Assembly: GCA_021736785.1 (NCBI GenBank) | Contig: JAIPFF010000013.1 | Span: 1-64,000 of the forward strand | Direction: 5' to 3' | Source of the DNA: Thiohalocapsa sp. | Lineage (GTDB): Bacteria; Pseudomonadota; Gammaproteobacteria; Chromatiales; Chromatiaceae | Length of the DNA stretch: 64,000 bases | Part shown: positions 41,627-52,484 of the stretch, one piece after another | Layout of the letters: each line of letters begins with the position of its first letter | Position numbering within the stretch: the stretch's first letter is position 1 | Program-made: the position numbers and the translations under genes | The notes under the pieces: generated by a model | Databases searched by the model: none | What the model was told of the DNA's origin: nothing | What the model saw: only the letters and a program-made list of their open reading frames with translations

Positions 41627-42763
41627 ATGCAGCCGAGATCCGAAAAAGCGGTAGTCCCCGTTGCTGCCTGCGCATCGATGCTGGCGTGGCTCTCGCCGAC
41701 CGCGGCCGCGGCGCAGAATATTCTCGTGTCGAGCGCCGGTGCAACCGCGGCAGGCGGGCTCTTCGGCTGGCACCTGCCGATGCTGGTAGGCGTCTTTCTT
41801 GCCGTGGCCTTAGTGGCACGCCGAGCGGTGGCCGGGGCGCACGACCGGGGGCCGCGCGACTGCGGATGCTCGGAAGATCCGCTGCAGATCGCGCAAAGCA
41901 ACCTCGAATTACTGGTTGCCGAAAACAGTGCCGGGGTGCTGGTGCTCGATGCGAACGGCGCGATTTTGTTCGGAAATCCGAGCGCGGCCCGGCTGCTCGG
42001 CATTGCGCCGGAGCGATTGCTCGGCGCGCCGTTCGGGATCCCGTTGGCGCCCGATGTGCATACCGAGATCGAGATCGCGGGCGAGCGCGGCGAGGGAGGC
42101 ATTGCGGAGCTGATCGTCAGCGAATCGGTGTGGCTGAAGGAAAAGGCCTATCTCGCGCTGCTGTTCGACATCACCGAGCGTAAGGCGAGCGAGCAGCGCA
42201 TGCAGCAGCTGGCATTCGCCGATCCACTCACGCAACTGCCCAACCGAAATCTGTTCCTGAACCGTCTCTCGCACACGCTGCGGCTGGCCCAGCGCCAGCG
42301 CCAAGGCTTCGCTGTCGTCTTTATGGACATCGACCGCTTCAAGCTCATCAACGATACCTTCGGCCACGCATTCGGCGACATGCTGCTTTGCGAGGTGGCT
42401 GATCGCCTGAAGGGCGCCCTGCGTGCTTCGGATACCGTCGCCCGGCTCGGCGGCGATGAGTTCACCGCGATTGTCTACGGGGTCGACACGGAGGAGGCGG
42501 CCAATGTCGTCGGCGCCAAGCTGCGGGCGGCGATGCGCGAGCCCATGTGGATCGAGGACGAGGAGTTCTACATCAACGTCAGCATCGGCGTCGCGCTGTA
42601 CCCGCTGCATAGCGAGAATCCGGACGCACTGCTGCGCTATGCCGACAGCGCCATGTACGATGCCAAGCGCAACAGCGAGGCGGGCCTGCGGGTTTATGCC
42701 GAAGGCCTGTCCGTGGTCAAGATGGGCCGCATGAGGCTGCGGGGCGATCAGCGTGGCGCCTAA
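41627..42763 (+). CDS. Membrane-anchored PAS-GGDEF diguanylate cyclase downstream of kaiC
   Basis: It is predicted to make c-di-GMP from two GTP. The 378-residue protein starts with two hydrophobic helices (residues ~8-30 and 45-67), followed by a PAS domain (~100-185: LLVAENSAGVLVLDANGAILFGNPSA) and a GGDEF domain (~195-360). The active site RLGGDEFTAI is intact. The RxxD product-inhibition site (RASD) lies five residues before it. GGGAGAT precedes the ATG. It is the last gene of the kai operon, so a clock-like output through c-di-GMP is a plausible inference. Confidence 0.92.
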   Translation: MQPRSEKAVVPVAACASMLAWLSPTAAAAQNILVSSAGATAAGGLFGWHLPMLVGVFLAVALVARRAVAGAHDRGPRDCGCSEDPLQIAQSNLELLVAENSAGVLVLDANGAILFGNPSAARLLGIAPERLLGAPFGIPLAPDVHTEIEIAGERGEGGIAELIVSESVWLKEKAYLALLFDITERKASEQRMQQLAFADPLTQLPNRNLFLNRLSHTLRLAQRQRQGFAVVFMDIDRFKLINDTFGHAFGDMLLCEVADRLKGALRASDTVARLGGDEFTAIVYGVDTEEAANVVGAKLRAAMREPMWIEDEEFYINVSIGVALYPLHSENPDALLRYADSAMYDAKRNSEAGLRVYAEGLSVVKMGRMRLRGDQRGA

Positions 42764-42915
42764 TCGGTCCGCCGTCCGACGCCCTCGTGCTTGCGGCAGC
42801 CGTGCTCGCGTCTCAACGGGTCGGGCCGTTTCGGATTCCGTTAACGGGTTCGGGTACTTGCGCGGCAGTGTGAAAACATCGATATCGAAAGCGCGCGAAA
42901 GAGTTACGATAACGC

Positions 42916-42921
42916 TATAAT
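42916..42921 (+). promoter_or_regulatory. Candidate -10 box of ftsK
   Basis: A perfect TATAAT lies 26 bases before the GTG of ftsK. The region at the -35 distance (gcgcga) is a poor match. Confidence 0.45.
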
Positions 42922-42947
42922 AATCCGACTTATTCGGAGGAAGCATC

Positions 42948-45581
42948 GTGACCCAGGCAACGCGCGCAGGCCAACTGACCCTCACCGACTACCTGGACCG
43001 CGCCTGGCGGGAAGGCGCGATGTGGGCGCTGATCTGCGTCGCCCTCTATCTGGTCATCGCACTGGCCACCTACTCGCCGACGGATTCGGGATGGTCCTAC
43101 GTCGGCGTGTCCGACAGTGTGTCCAATGCCGGCGGTTCCTTCGGCGCCATGTTCGCGGACCTGGCGCTGTTTCTGTTCGGGCTGTTCGCCTATCTGTTGC
43201 CCGCAATGGTCGCCTGGAGCGCCTACCTGGTGTTTCGCCAGCCCGCGCAGGAGCCCGAGACGAAGCTCTTCTGGCTCGCGCTGCGCTGGACCGGATTCCT
43301 GATGACGCTCGCCGCGGGCTCGGCGTTGGCCAGCCTGCACGTCGACGAAGCGCTGGTGACCGGCGTGGCCGACTCACTACAGAACGGGGTCGGCGGCGGC
43401 CTTGGCCTGTTCGTTGCGGACCAGGCCACAGGCGTGTTCGGAGACTCGGGCACGACACTTTTCCTGATTGCCGTGCTGTTCATCGGTTTTATGCTGTCCA
43501 CCGGCCTGTCGCCGTTGCTCTTTATCGACGGCGTCGGCGAACTGGTGCTATCGGCGGCGCATTTGCCGCGTCTGCTGCGGCGAGCCGTGGCGCGCCTGCC
43601 CCTGCCGCGCCTGCCTGCTTTCCCGGCATGGCGCGAATGGGCTCGGCTGCCGCGCCTTGCCGCGCTTCGCATACAACGCGCGCCCCTGGCCGATGCCGGT
43701 GCCGAAGGGGATAACGATCCCGATGAGGGCGCCCCGGCGCCCGCGCGCGACGGCCGATCGGACCCGCCGCGCCATCGCGCCGTGCCCTCGCCTGCGGCCC
43801 AGCGTAAGGTGTCGCTGTCGGATCAACTTGCGGCCGCCACTCGCGAGGCCGAAGCGCCGCTGTCGGAGCGTAGCCCGCCCGGGGCCGCACAGCGGAAGCC
43901 CACGCCCACGCCAACGCCGATGCCGGAGCCGGAGCCGGAGCCGACGCAAGCGCAGGAGCCGACGCCGGCACCGCGGACGGGAATACCCTCGTTCTTTAAG
44001 CCGTTCCGGCGCTCCGAGGCCAAGACCGAGAAGGGCCGAACGGATCTGCCTGAAGTCCGCGACGAGCGTCCGCCGCTCGAACTGCTGGATGCGCCGCGAC
44101 GCAGCGGTACCGCCGTGAGCCCGCTGCAGTTGGAAGAGATGTCGCGCGAGCTCGAGGCGCGCCTTGCGGAGTTCGGCGTTGCCGCCGAAGTGGTCGCGGT
44201 GCACCCGGGGCCGGTAGTCGCGCTGTTCGAATTGGATCTCGCGCCCGGCCTCAAAGTCAGCAAAATCACCGGCCTGGCCAAAGATATCGCCCGTGCGCTG
44301 TCGAAAGTCAGCGTGCGCGTGGTCGAGGTCATCCCCGGCAAATCGGTGATCGGCCTCGAAGTGCCCAACGATCATCGCGAAATGGTAGTGCTCAGCGAGA
44401 TTCTGGGCTCCAAAGCCTACGCCGACGCGGCCTCGCCGCTGACCATCGGCATGGGCACCAACATTTCCGGCGAGCCGGTAGTTGCGGACCTGGGTCGCAT
44501 GCCGCACGCGCTGATCGCCGGCACCACGGGCTCGGGCAAGTCCGTCGCCATCAATGCCATGATTTTGAGCCTGGTCTACAAGGCCGGCCCGGAGGATGTG
44601 CGGCTCATCATGGTCGACCCGAAGATGCTGGAGCTGTCGGTCTACGAGGGCATTCCGCACCTGTTGACGCCGGTGGTCACCGACATGAAGGAGGCCGCCA
44701 ATGCGCTGCGCTGGTGTGTCGGCGAGATGGAACGCCGCTATAAGCTCATGGCGAGCCTAGGCGTGCGCAACATCGCCGGCTACAACCGCAAGGTTCAGGA
44801 GGCCATCGACGCCGGCGAGCCGTTGCCGGACCCGACCTACCACCCGGAGCCGGGCGATGCCGGTTTCGGCACGGAAGACGGCCTGCGCATCCCGACGCTG
44901 GAGCGCCTGCCCTATATCGTCGTCATCATCGATGAGCTGGCCGACATGATGATGGTGGTCGGCAAGAAGGTCGAAGAGCTCATTGCGCGTCTGGCACAGA
45001 AGGCGCGCGCATCGGGCATTCACTTGTTGCTGGCCACGCAGCGCCCGTCGGTGGACGTGCTGACCGGCCTGATCAAGGCCAATATCCCGACACGCATGGC
45101 CTTCAAGGTGTCGGCGCGCGTCGACTCGCGCACGGTGCTCGATCAGATGGGCGCCGAGCACCTGCTCGGTCACGGCGACATGCTGTATTTGCCCCCCGGC
45201 GGCAGCATCCCGCAGCGCGTGCACGGCGCCTTCGTCGACGATCACGAGGTACACCGGGTGGTCGACTATCTGAAGCAGCAGGGCGCGCCGGACTATATCG
45301 ATACGATTCTGCAGGAGCCTTCCGAGCACCTGCCGGGGATCGATCCGGAACCTCGCGGCGGCGGTGACGTCGAAGACCAGGACCCCCTGTTCGACGAGGC
45401 GGTTCAGATCGTCGTGGAGAGCAGGCGGGCGTCGATCTCGGGCGTGCAGCGCAGGCTCAAGATCGGCTACAACAGAGCGGCGCGTATGATCGAAGAAATG
45501 GAGCGCATCGGCGTCGTCGGTCCGGCCGAGACCAACGGCAACCGCGAAGTGCTGGCGCCGGCGCCGCAACGCGACAATTGA
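42948..45581 (+). CDS. ftsK: DNA translocase FtsK
   Basis: FtsK is the septal DNA pump that clears chromosome ends and activates XerCD at dif. The 877-residue protein starts at GTG after CGGAGGAA. It has four N-terminal helices (residues ~25-200), a proline-rich linker (near [16 protein letters not shown]), an alpha-beta motor (Walker [15 protein letters not shown], Walker [15 protein letters not shown]) and the C-terminal gamma winged helix that reads KOPS ([21 protein letters not shown]). The linker is much shorter than in E. coli. lolA starts directly after its stop. Confidence 0.97.
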   Translation: MTQATRAGQLTLTDYLDRAWREGAMWALICVALYLVIALATYSPTDSGWSYVGVSDSVSNAGGSFGAMFADLALFLFGLFAYLLPAMVAWSAYLVFRQPAQEPETKLFWLALRWTGFLMTLAAGSALASLHVDEALVTGVADSLQNGVGGGLGLFVADQATGVFGDSGTTLFLIAVLFIGFMLSTGLSPLLFIDGVGELVLSAAHLPRLLRRAVARLPLPRLPAFPAWREWARLPRLAALRIQRAPLADAGAEGDNDPDEGAPAPARDGRSDPPRHRAVPSPAAQRKVSLSDQLAAATREAEAPLSERSPPGAAQRKPTPTPTPMPEPEPEPTQAQEPTPAPRTGIPSFFKPFRRSEAKTEKGRTDLPEVRDERPPLELLDAPRRSGTAVSPLQLEEMSRELEARLAEFGVAAEVVAVHPGPVVALFELDLAPGLKVSKITGLAKDIARALSKVSVRVVEVIPGKSVIGLEVPNDHREMVVLSEILGSKAYADAASPLTIGMGTNISGEPVVADLGRMPHALIAGTTGSGKSVAINAMILSLVYKAGPEDVRLIMVDPKMLELSVYEGIPHLLTPVVTDMKEAANALRWCVGEMERRYKLMASLGVRNIAGYNRKVQEAIDAGEPLPDPTYHPEPGDAGFGTEDGLRIPTLERLPYIVVIIDELADMMMVVGKKVEELIARLAQKARASGIHLLLATQRPSVDVLTGLIKANIPTRMAFKVSARVDSRTVLDQMGAEHLLGHGDMLYLPPGGSIPQRVHGAFVDDHEVHRVVDYLKQQGAPDYIDTILQEPSEHLPGIDPEPRGGGDVEDQDPLFDEAVQIVVESRRASISGVQRRLKIGYNRAARMIEEMERIGVVGPAETNGNREVLAPAPQRDN

Positions 45582-46256
45582 ATGCCCGCAAAGAGTCTAT
45601 CCGTGACCCCATATCCTAATCGCCGACCCGCCGGCCTTCTGCTGCGGGGCCTTTCGCTCCTGTTTCTGCTGACACTCTCGGCGGCTGCCTCGGCCGACGA
45701 CGGCGTGGCGCTGGTGAAAGACTATCTGCGCGGCCTGAATAGCCTGCAGGCGGATTTTCGCCAAATCACGCTCGGCGCTTCCGGCGGCGACATGCTGGAG
45801 TCGACCGGCACCTTCTATCTATTGCGTCCGAATCGCTTCCGCTGGGATTACCGAACGCCCACGGACCAGCAGATCGTCGCCGACGGCAGCCGCATCTATG
45901 TCCACGACAAAGAGCTGAGCCAGGTCACGCATCGCAGCCAGAAGCAGATCCTCGACGGCACGCCGGCGCAGCTGCTGGCCAGCAACGAGCCGCCGGAAAA
46001 GTATTTTACGATCAGTAATCTTGATCGCGGCGACGAGCGCACTTGGGCCGAGCTGATCCCGAAGACGTCCGACACCGATGTCGCAAAGCTTCAGATCGGC
46101 TTTGTCGACGGCGAGCTGGACACCTTGGTCATGGAAGACCGCTTCGGTCAGCTGACGCGCTTCATTTTCACCGACATCGATCGCAACCCGCAGCTGCAGT
46201 ACGCGATGTTCCGCTTCGAGCGGCCAGCCGGCGCGGATTTCCTGCAGATCGATTGA
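45582..46256 (+). CDS. lolA: Outer-membrane lipoprotein carrier LolA
   Basis: LolA carries lipoproteins through the periplasm from LolCDE to LolB. The 224-residue precursor has a signal peptide with cleavage near AAASA (about residue 38). The mature part shows LKDYLRGLNSLQADFRQ-like motifs (KDYLRGLNSLQADFRQITL), TGTFYLLRPNRFRWDYRTP and QIVADGSRIYVHDKELSQV. It starts on the base after the ftsK stop. The order ftsK-lolA-rarA is as in E. coli. Confidence 0.95.
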   Translation: MPAKSLSVTPYPNRRPAGLLLRGLSLLFLLTLSAAASADDGVALVKDYLRGLNSLQADFRQITLGASGGDMLESTGTFYLLRPNRFRWDYRTPTDQQIVADGSRIYVHDKELSQVTHRSQKQILDGTPAQLLASNEPPEKYFTISNLDRGDERTWAELIPKTSDTDVAKLQIGFVDGELDTLVMEDRFGQLTRFIFTDIDRNPQLQYAMFRFERPAGADFLQID

Positions 46257-46374
46257 GCCGGCCTGCACATCGGCGACGCAGCTAGGCTGCGCGGGGGCGT
46301 GCCGCTGTCGACTTTCGCAAAACGGCGCTCGGCCGCCGGTTGCGCCGGTAAGCCGACACGGTTCGCAAAACAAC

Positions 46375-46563
46375 TCAGTCGCCCGCCGGGCGGGCCGGCT
46401 GACGTGATTCCTTGATGCCTTGCGCCGCACTGCGCCGGTCTTCCCGCCGGCGGCGCAGGCGGGTGCGCACCTTGATCGCTTCCGTATAGTCCCTGTGCTC
46501 CATGTTCGCGTGGCCGCGCTTGCCGCCGGAGCCGCCCTCGGTGGGTCCTTTGCCGATTGCCAT
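46375..46563 (-). CDS. Small conserved basic protein
   Basis: The 62-residue product starts MAIGKGPTEGGSGGKRGHAN and continues with MEHRDYTEAIKVRTRLRRRRED. I recall similar short proteins as conserved hypotheticals in proteobacteria. The start is supported by GGAGGGGG eight bases upstream. It is Gly-rich then highly charged and probably helical at the C-terminus; no function is known. It lies on the minus strand between lolA and rarA. Confidence 0.72.
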   Translation of the reverse strand: MAIGKGPTEGGSGGKRGHANMEHRDYTEAIKVRTRLRRRREDRRSAAQGIKESRQPARPAGD

Positions 46564-46843
46564 ACATCCCCCTCCAGCGTTGCGATTCGACGTCGAGTTT
46601 CCGGCTGACGGCAGCTCTTGTAAAGTGAACCGGGCCGATCCTTGCGGGACGAGCGGAGCCATCGCTGCTCGCCGGCGGGCTCGGCGCTAAGGGTCAGCCG
46701 GCAATTGCCGCAGCCACGCGCCTCCGACACCCGGTGCCGTCGCCCGCCACCGTGTCGGGGCGCATGACGTTTGCTGCTTGGTCTCACCGATCGATCCGCG
46801 TCTCCCGTCGATTTCTCCTGATTCAAGGTTCTTCGCTGCCGCC

Positions 46844-48271
46844 ATGCCATCGCGCTCGCCACAGTCCGTGTCGCCCCGGCCGCCGCTGGCGCCGCTCGCC
46901 GAGCGGATGCGACCGCGCGGCCTCGACGACTTCGTCGGTCAAAGTCACCTGCTCGGCGAGGGACGGCCGCTGCGGCGTGCGATCGGCGCCGACCGGCCTC
47001 ATTCGATGATTTTTTGGGGACCGCCGGGCACCGGCAAGACAACGCTGGCGCGGCTGATCGCGCACAATTCCGACAGCCACTTTCTCAAGCTGTCGGCCGT
47101 GCTCGCGGGCGTCAAGGATATCCGGGCCGCGGTGGACGAGGCGCGTGCGGTGCGCGAGCGCGAGGGCAGGGGCTGCATCCTGTTCATCGACGAGGTACAC
47201 CGGTTCAACAAATCCCAGCAGGATGCCTTTTTGCCGCACGTCGAAGACGGCACCGTCGTGTTTATCGGCGCGACGACGGAAAACCCGTCCTTCGAGCTCA
47301 ACAACGCGCTGCTGTCGCGGGCCCGGGTGTATGTGCTGAAGGCGTTGGAGCCGGCGGATCTGGAGCGGGTGATCGATCGCGCGCTGGCCGACAGCGAGCG
47401 GGGACTCGGCGAAGCGGGCCTCGGCATCTCGGCGGACGCGCGTGCCCTGATCGCCGCGGCCGCCGACGGCGATGCGCGCCGAGCGCTGAACCTGTTGGAA
47501 ATCGCCGCCGACTTGGCGGTCGAGCCCGGCGCCGACGCGGCCGGGCAGCGAGGCGGCGCATCGCAGACGCGCCCGAGCGAGCAGTCGGCCGCGTCGTGCA
47601 TCGACGCCGACGTCGCGCGGCAAGTCATCGAGGGGAGTTTCCGGCGCTTCGACAAAGGCGGCGAGGCCTTCTACGACCAGATCTCCGCGCTGCACAAGTC
47701 CGTGCGGGGCTCGGCACCCGATGCCGCCTTGTACTGGCTCGCGCGGATGATCGACGGCGGTTGCGACCCGCTCTACCTCGCCCGGCGCATCGTGCGCATG
47801 GCCAGCGAAGATATCGGCAATGCCGACCCCCGTGCCCTGCAGATGGCCATGGATGCCTGGGACGCACAGCAGCGCCTCGGCAGCCCCGAGGGCGAGCTGG
47901 CACTGGCCCAGGCCGTGGTTTATCTGGCCTGCGCGGCCAAGAGCAATGCTGTTTACACGGCCTGGAAGGCCGCGCTGGCGGATGCCAAGGAAATGGGATC
48001 GTTGGACGTTCCGCTGCATCTGCGCAATGCGCCGACCCGGCTGATGAAGGAGCTCGGTTACGGCAAGCGCTACCGCTATGCGCACGACGAGCCGGACGGC
48101 TATGCCGCCGGGGAGCAGTATTTTCCGGACGGCGTTGCGCCCCGGCGCTATTACGCGCCGGTCGAGCGCGGCCTCGAAATCCGGATCCGAGAAAAGCTCG
48201 AGCGCCTGCGAGCGCTCGATCGGGCCCATGCCGAGCCCGCCCGGGCGGCGAAGCCGGGTAGCGACCATTGA
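46844..48271 (+). CDS. rarA: Replication-associated recombination protein A
   Basis: RarA (MgsA) is a clamp-loader-like AAA+ ATPase acting at stalled forks. The 475-residue protein has [23 protein letters not shown], Walker [13 protein letters not shown], Walker [25 protein letters not shown], sensor [19 protein letters not shown], and the tetramerisation domain ([23 protein letters not shown]). The sequence [14 protein letters not shown] is an unusual insertion. The ATG at 46844 was chosen; a TTG at 46778 is also open. Confidence 0.95.
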   Translation: MPSRSPQSVSPRPPLAPLAERMRPRGLDDFVGQSHLLGEGRPLRRAIGADRPHSMIFWGPPGTGKTTLARLIAHNSDSHFLKLSAVLAGVKDIRAAVDEARAVREREGRGCILFIDEVHRFNKSQQDAFLPHVEDGTVVFIGATTENPSFELNNALLSRARVYVLKALEPADLERVIDRALADSERGLGEAGLGISADARALIAAAADGDARRALNLLEIAADLAVEPGADAAGQRGGASQTRPSEQSAASCIDADVARQVIEGSFRRFDKGGEAFYDQISALHKSVRGSAPDAALYWLARMIDGGCDPLYLARRIVRMASEDIGNADPRALQMAMDAWDAQQRLGSPEGELALAQAVVYLACAAKSNAVYTAWKAALADAKEMGSLDVPLHLRNAPTRLMKELGYGKRYRYAHDEPDGYAAGEQYFPDGVAPRRYYAPVERGLEIRIREKLERLRALDRAHAEPARAAKPGSDH

Positions 48272-48557
48272 GCCCGAAGGCGATGGCTTTACAGCCCTTC
48301 GGGCCGATGGCGGAAGCCGCGGCTGCACGCGCTCCACTGGCGGGCCGTCGAGCGGCCCTCGATGGTCGACGCCGGGCTCGGAGGTGTAGCGGGCAACCTG
48401 CAGGGGCGCGCAACGCGCACTGAAACGCTTTCGGTCGCATCGGGCGTCGGCGAGCGCGGGATGCGGCCGCTGCGGGAGTCGGCCGGTGCAGTATTCGGTT
48501 AGAATTGCGGCGATTGACCGAACAGCGCGGAGCGGAGCCGTCCTCCACTTGTTGCAG

Positions 48558-48923
48558 ATGTTTGCCATCGCCGGTGGCGGGGCCCTCGGCGCGTTGTCGC
48601 GGTTCTGGGTATCGAACGGCGTCTACGGACTTTTCGGCCGCGATTTCCCCTGGGGCACCCTCGTCGTGAACGTACTGGGCTCGTTCGCGATGGGGTTCTT
48701 GTTCGTGCTGCTGCTCGAGCGCAGCATGATGAGCCCGGAGCTGCGCGCGGCATTGTTGGTGGGTTTTCTCGGCTCGTTCACGACGTTTTCGACCTTCTCG
48801 CTGGAGACACTGACGCTGATGCAGCAGGGCGAGATGTCGCGCGCATTGCTCAATATCGCTGTCAGCGTGCTGGTCTGCTTACTTGCATGCTGGATCGGCC
48901 TCGTTGCCGGGAGGGCATTGTGA
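48558..48923 (+). CDS. crcB: Fluoride channel Fluc/CrcB
   Basis: CrcB exports fluoride as a dual-topology dimer. The 121-residue protein has four helices and the motifs GGGALGALSRFWVS, WGTLVVNVLGSFAMGFL and GFLGSFTTFSTFSLETL, where the Asn and the Phe pair line the pore. An upstream TTG at 48549 is another possible start. The stop overlaps the next gene's start. I found no fluoride riboswitch signature in the preceding ~280 bases. Confidence 0.93.
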   Translation: MFAIAGGGALGALSRFWVSNGVYGLFGRDFPWGTLVVNVLGSFAMGFLFVLLLERSMMSPELRAALLVGFLGSFTTFSTFSLETLTLMQQGEMSRALLNIAVSVLVCLLACWIGLVAGRAL

Positions 48924-49297
48924 GTCAGAAAGACCGGCCTGCGCCGGAGGATGTGCGGACCGACGGCGAGAGGCCCGTCATCCGGGCGACGATGGTCCGC
49001 GTTTACTTGACCGAGTCCGACCACGGGCTGAAGCCGCTGCTGAAATGCCTGCACGACGAGCTCAAGGTCTGCGGCGCGACGGTGACGCGCGGTGTTGCCG
49101 GTTTCGGTGCGTCGGGCGTCGTGCACAGTGCCGGGCTGGTCGACCTGTCGACGGACTTGCCGCTGGTGCTGGAGTTTTTCGACCGGCCGGAGCGTGCACG
49201 CGCGGCCATCGAGCGCATCAAAGACTTCGTCGAGCCCGGCCATGTCGTCTCCTGGAGCGTCGGCGTCGAGGCCGCCGATCCGCGTTGGTCGTCTTGA
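48920..49297 (+). CDS. DUF190 protein
   Basis: The 125-residue protein has the PII/ferredoxin-like DUF190 fold: VRVYLTESDHGLKPLLKCLHDELKVCGATVTRGVAGFGASGVVHSA and LPLVLEFFDRPERARAAIERI. DUF190 genes are frequently next to crcB. The GTG start overlaps the crcB stop (GTGA) with GGGAGG upstream. A role in fluoride channel regulation is inferred only from neighbourhood. Confidence 0.88.
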   Translation: MSQKDRPAPEDVRTDGERPVIRATMVRVYLTESDHGLKPLLKCLHDELKVCGATVTRGVAGFGASGVVHSAGLVDLSTDLPLVLEFFDRPERARAAIERIKDFVEPGHVVSWSVGVEAADPRWSS

Positions 49298-49416
49298 GCC
49301 GGCAAGCGCTTTCGTCGCTCCACCAATAACCATCGGCGCCGATTTGCGCTCGGTCGCGGGCCAAACGGTTCACTCGCAAGCGTCGTGCGGCGTCGAAACC
49401 ATAGAAGACCAGGTAA

Positions 49417-50712
<1,296 letters not shown>

Positions 50713-50994
50713 GAATGCGACGATCCTCCCGCGGCAGCCGGCTATCCGGGCGCGAACGCTCCATCGAGTCAGCGCGCCCGCGCGGCTGCCGAAGCGCGCC
50801 AACGAGAGAAGGGGTTCGTGAAGCAATATCGATGACCGTTCCCGGGCGCTTGCGCGCCGGCCGCGCCGTGCTCCGCGGCGGCCGGATCGTTTGCTGCGAG
50901 TAATCGCGCCAGGCAAGGTCTTCCGAGGGGCAAAGGCCCCGCAGCCCCCGGTGAGGCGATACGCAATCGGAACATAAACCAGAGGAGTCTTCCA

Positions 50995-51345
50995 ATGGAC
51001 GCAAACCGCTCCGACGAAGCATCGGTCTCCAATGCACGGATCATCTACATCTTGTATCTGATCAGCCTCGTCGTCGGCATTACCGGCCTGATCGGCGTGG
51101 TGATGGCCTATATCTATCGTGCCGATGCGCCGGATTGGATGCAGAGCCACTATGGATTTCTGATCCGCACCTTCTGGATCGGCCTGCTTTACGTGATCGT
51201 CGGCGCCTTGCTCACGTCGGTTGCCGTGGGCTTTCTGATTTTGCTGTTCTGGCTGGTCTGGCTGATTATCCGCTGCGTCAAAGGCCTGCAATACTTGGAG
51301 CGCCGCGAGCCGCACCCGGACCCTGAAACCTGGATGTTCGGCTGA
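50995..51345 (+). CDS. DUF4870-like small membrane protein
   Basis: The 116-residue protein has three helices (IIYILYLISLVVGITGLIGVV, FWIGLLYVIVGALLTSVAVG, FLILLFWLVWLIIRCVKGL) and a short charged tail ending DPETWMFG. The loop ADAPDWMQSHYGFLIRTFW fits DUF4870-type proteins. The start has GAGGAG upstream. Function unknown. Confidence 0.8.
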   Translation: MDANRSDEASVSNARIIYILYLISLVVGITGLIGVVMAYIYRADAPDWMQSHYGFLIRTFWIGLLYVIVGALLTSVAVGFLILLFWLVWLIIRCVKGLQYLERREPHPDPETWMFG

Positions 51346-51368
51346 TCGGCGGGCCGCAGACAGCGGAG

Positions 51369-52409
51369 TCACGACCGAGGGCCGGCTGCGGCGCCCCGAC
51401 GCCCCTTGGTCAGCGCGCGCGCGAGCTCCGCCAGCGTCAGCGGCGAAGAGCCCTCCGCCTTATTGTTGACGATCACGAACACCTCGCGCCCGCCGGCAAG
51501 CGCCTCGCCGACCATCTCGGCGATGGCCGCGCGGGTTTCGGAATCCGGCTCGCTCAGCCGGTCGAACGGGGCATATCGATCGCGGGCCTCCGCATAGCCG
51601 CGGTTGCGGCGAAGAAGCCAGCGGACCACCAACGGTCCCTGCGGCGCCGCGCCGTCGGCCGAGCCGGCGAAAAGATCCCGCTGGCGGGCAACGAACGGCA
51701 GCCGCGGGTGGGCCGCAAGTCCGGGAAGCGCACCGCCATGGCGCAGCGCCGCCGCCAGATCCGGGGTCAGCAACTCCGGGTCGCGGAGCTCGACCGCATA
51801 CACGGGACCCTTCGGCAGCCGCCGTAAGAAACGGTAGAGGTCCTCCGCAAAGCGACGCGGCGCGTCGGTGATCGCACGACCGAGGGGCGGAAACTGGAAC
51901 AACAACACGCCGGCACCATCGCCGAGCCCCTCGACGAATGGCGCCGCGGCCGCGGCGATGGCGGTCTCGGGATCCATAAAGGCCGGGTTTTCGCTCGGGC
52001 CGCGACCGCGGCCGTCGCGCCTGAATCGGTCGGTCACCAGGGCCGGGGCTTTGACCAAGAAACGGAAATCCTCGGGCACCTGCGAGGCGTAGCCCGCAAG
52101 GCGGCGGCGATCCAAGGGCGCATAGAACCCGCTATCCACGCCCACGGTGCGCAGCAGCGGATGCGCCGAGTAGGCGCGCAATCCTTCGCGGGACAGGCTT
52201 TGCTTCGGCGCACCTGCCGCATAGACAAGACCGGCCCAGCCGGGAAAGGACCAGGACGACGTACCCAGTCGCAGGCCGAGCGGGAGAGCCGCTGCCAGCG
52301 CCGCTAATTCGGGAGCCACCGGCGCCGGCTCGACGGTCGCCGACCTCGCGCGCTCATCGTCCGGCCGGTCGTCTGGCCGGTCGTCGTCGATCAAGCTGAG
52401 CTGCTTCAT
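51369..52409 (-). CDS. DUF72 protein (YecE-like)
   Basis: The 346-residue protein is a TIM-barrel of the DUF72 family. It has LGTSSWSFPGWAGLVYA, VDSGFYAPLDRRRLAGYASQVPEDFRFLVKAP, LLFQFPPLGR and VYAVELRDPELL, ending with REVFVIVNNKAEGSSP. The family resembles endonuclease IV/xylose isomerase barrels, but no activity is established. The ATG at 52409 is preceded by GAGGGA. Confidence 0.85.
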   Translation of the reverse strand: MKQLSLIDDDRPDDRPDDERARSATVEPAPVAPELAALAAALPLGLRLGTSSWSFPGWAGLVYAAGAPKQSLSREGLRAYSAHPLLRTVGVDSGFYAPLDRRRLAGYASQVPEDFRFLVKAPALVTDRFRRDGRGRGPSENPAFMDPETAIAAAAAPFVEGLGDGAGVLLFQFPPLGRAITDAPRRFAEDLYRFLRRLPKGPVYAVELRDPELLTPDLAAALRHGGALPGLAAHPRLPFVARQRDLFAGSADGAAPQGPLVVRWLLRRNRGYAEARDRYAPFDRLSEPDSETRAAIAEMVGEALAGGREVFVIVNNKAEGSSPLTLAELARALTKGRRGAAAGPRS

Positions 52410-52484
52410 GGTCCCTCGTGCCGGGTTTCGCGGCGCCCGGAGCGCCGGTTCTGAGTTTGTTCCCGTGCTCGGCGCGGCGTCATT

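Noticed and set aside
48272..48557. A fluoride riboswitch before crcB.
   Set aside because: I could not find the conserved pseudoknot core; a covariance-model search would be decisive.
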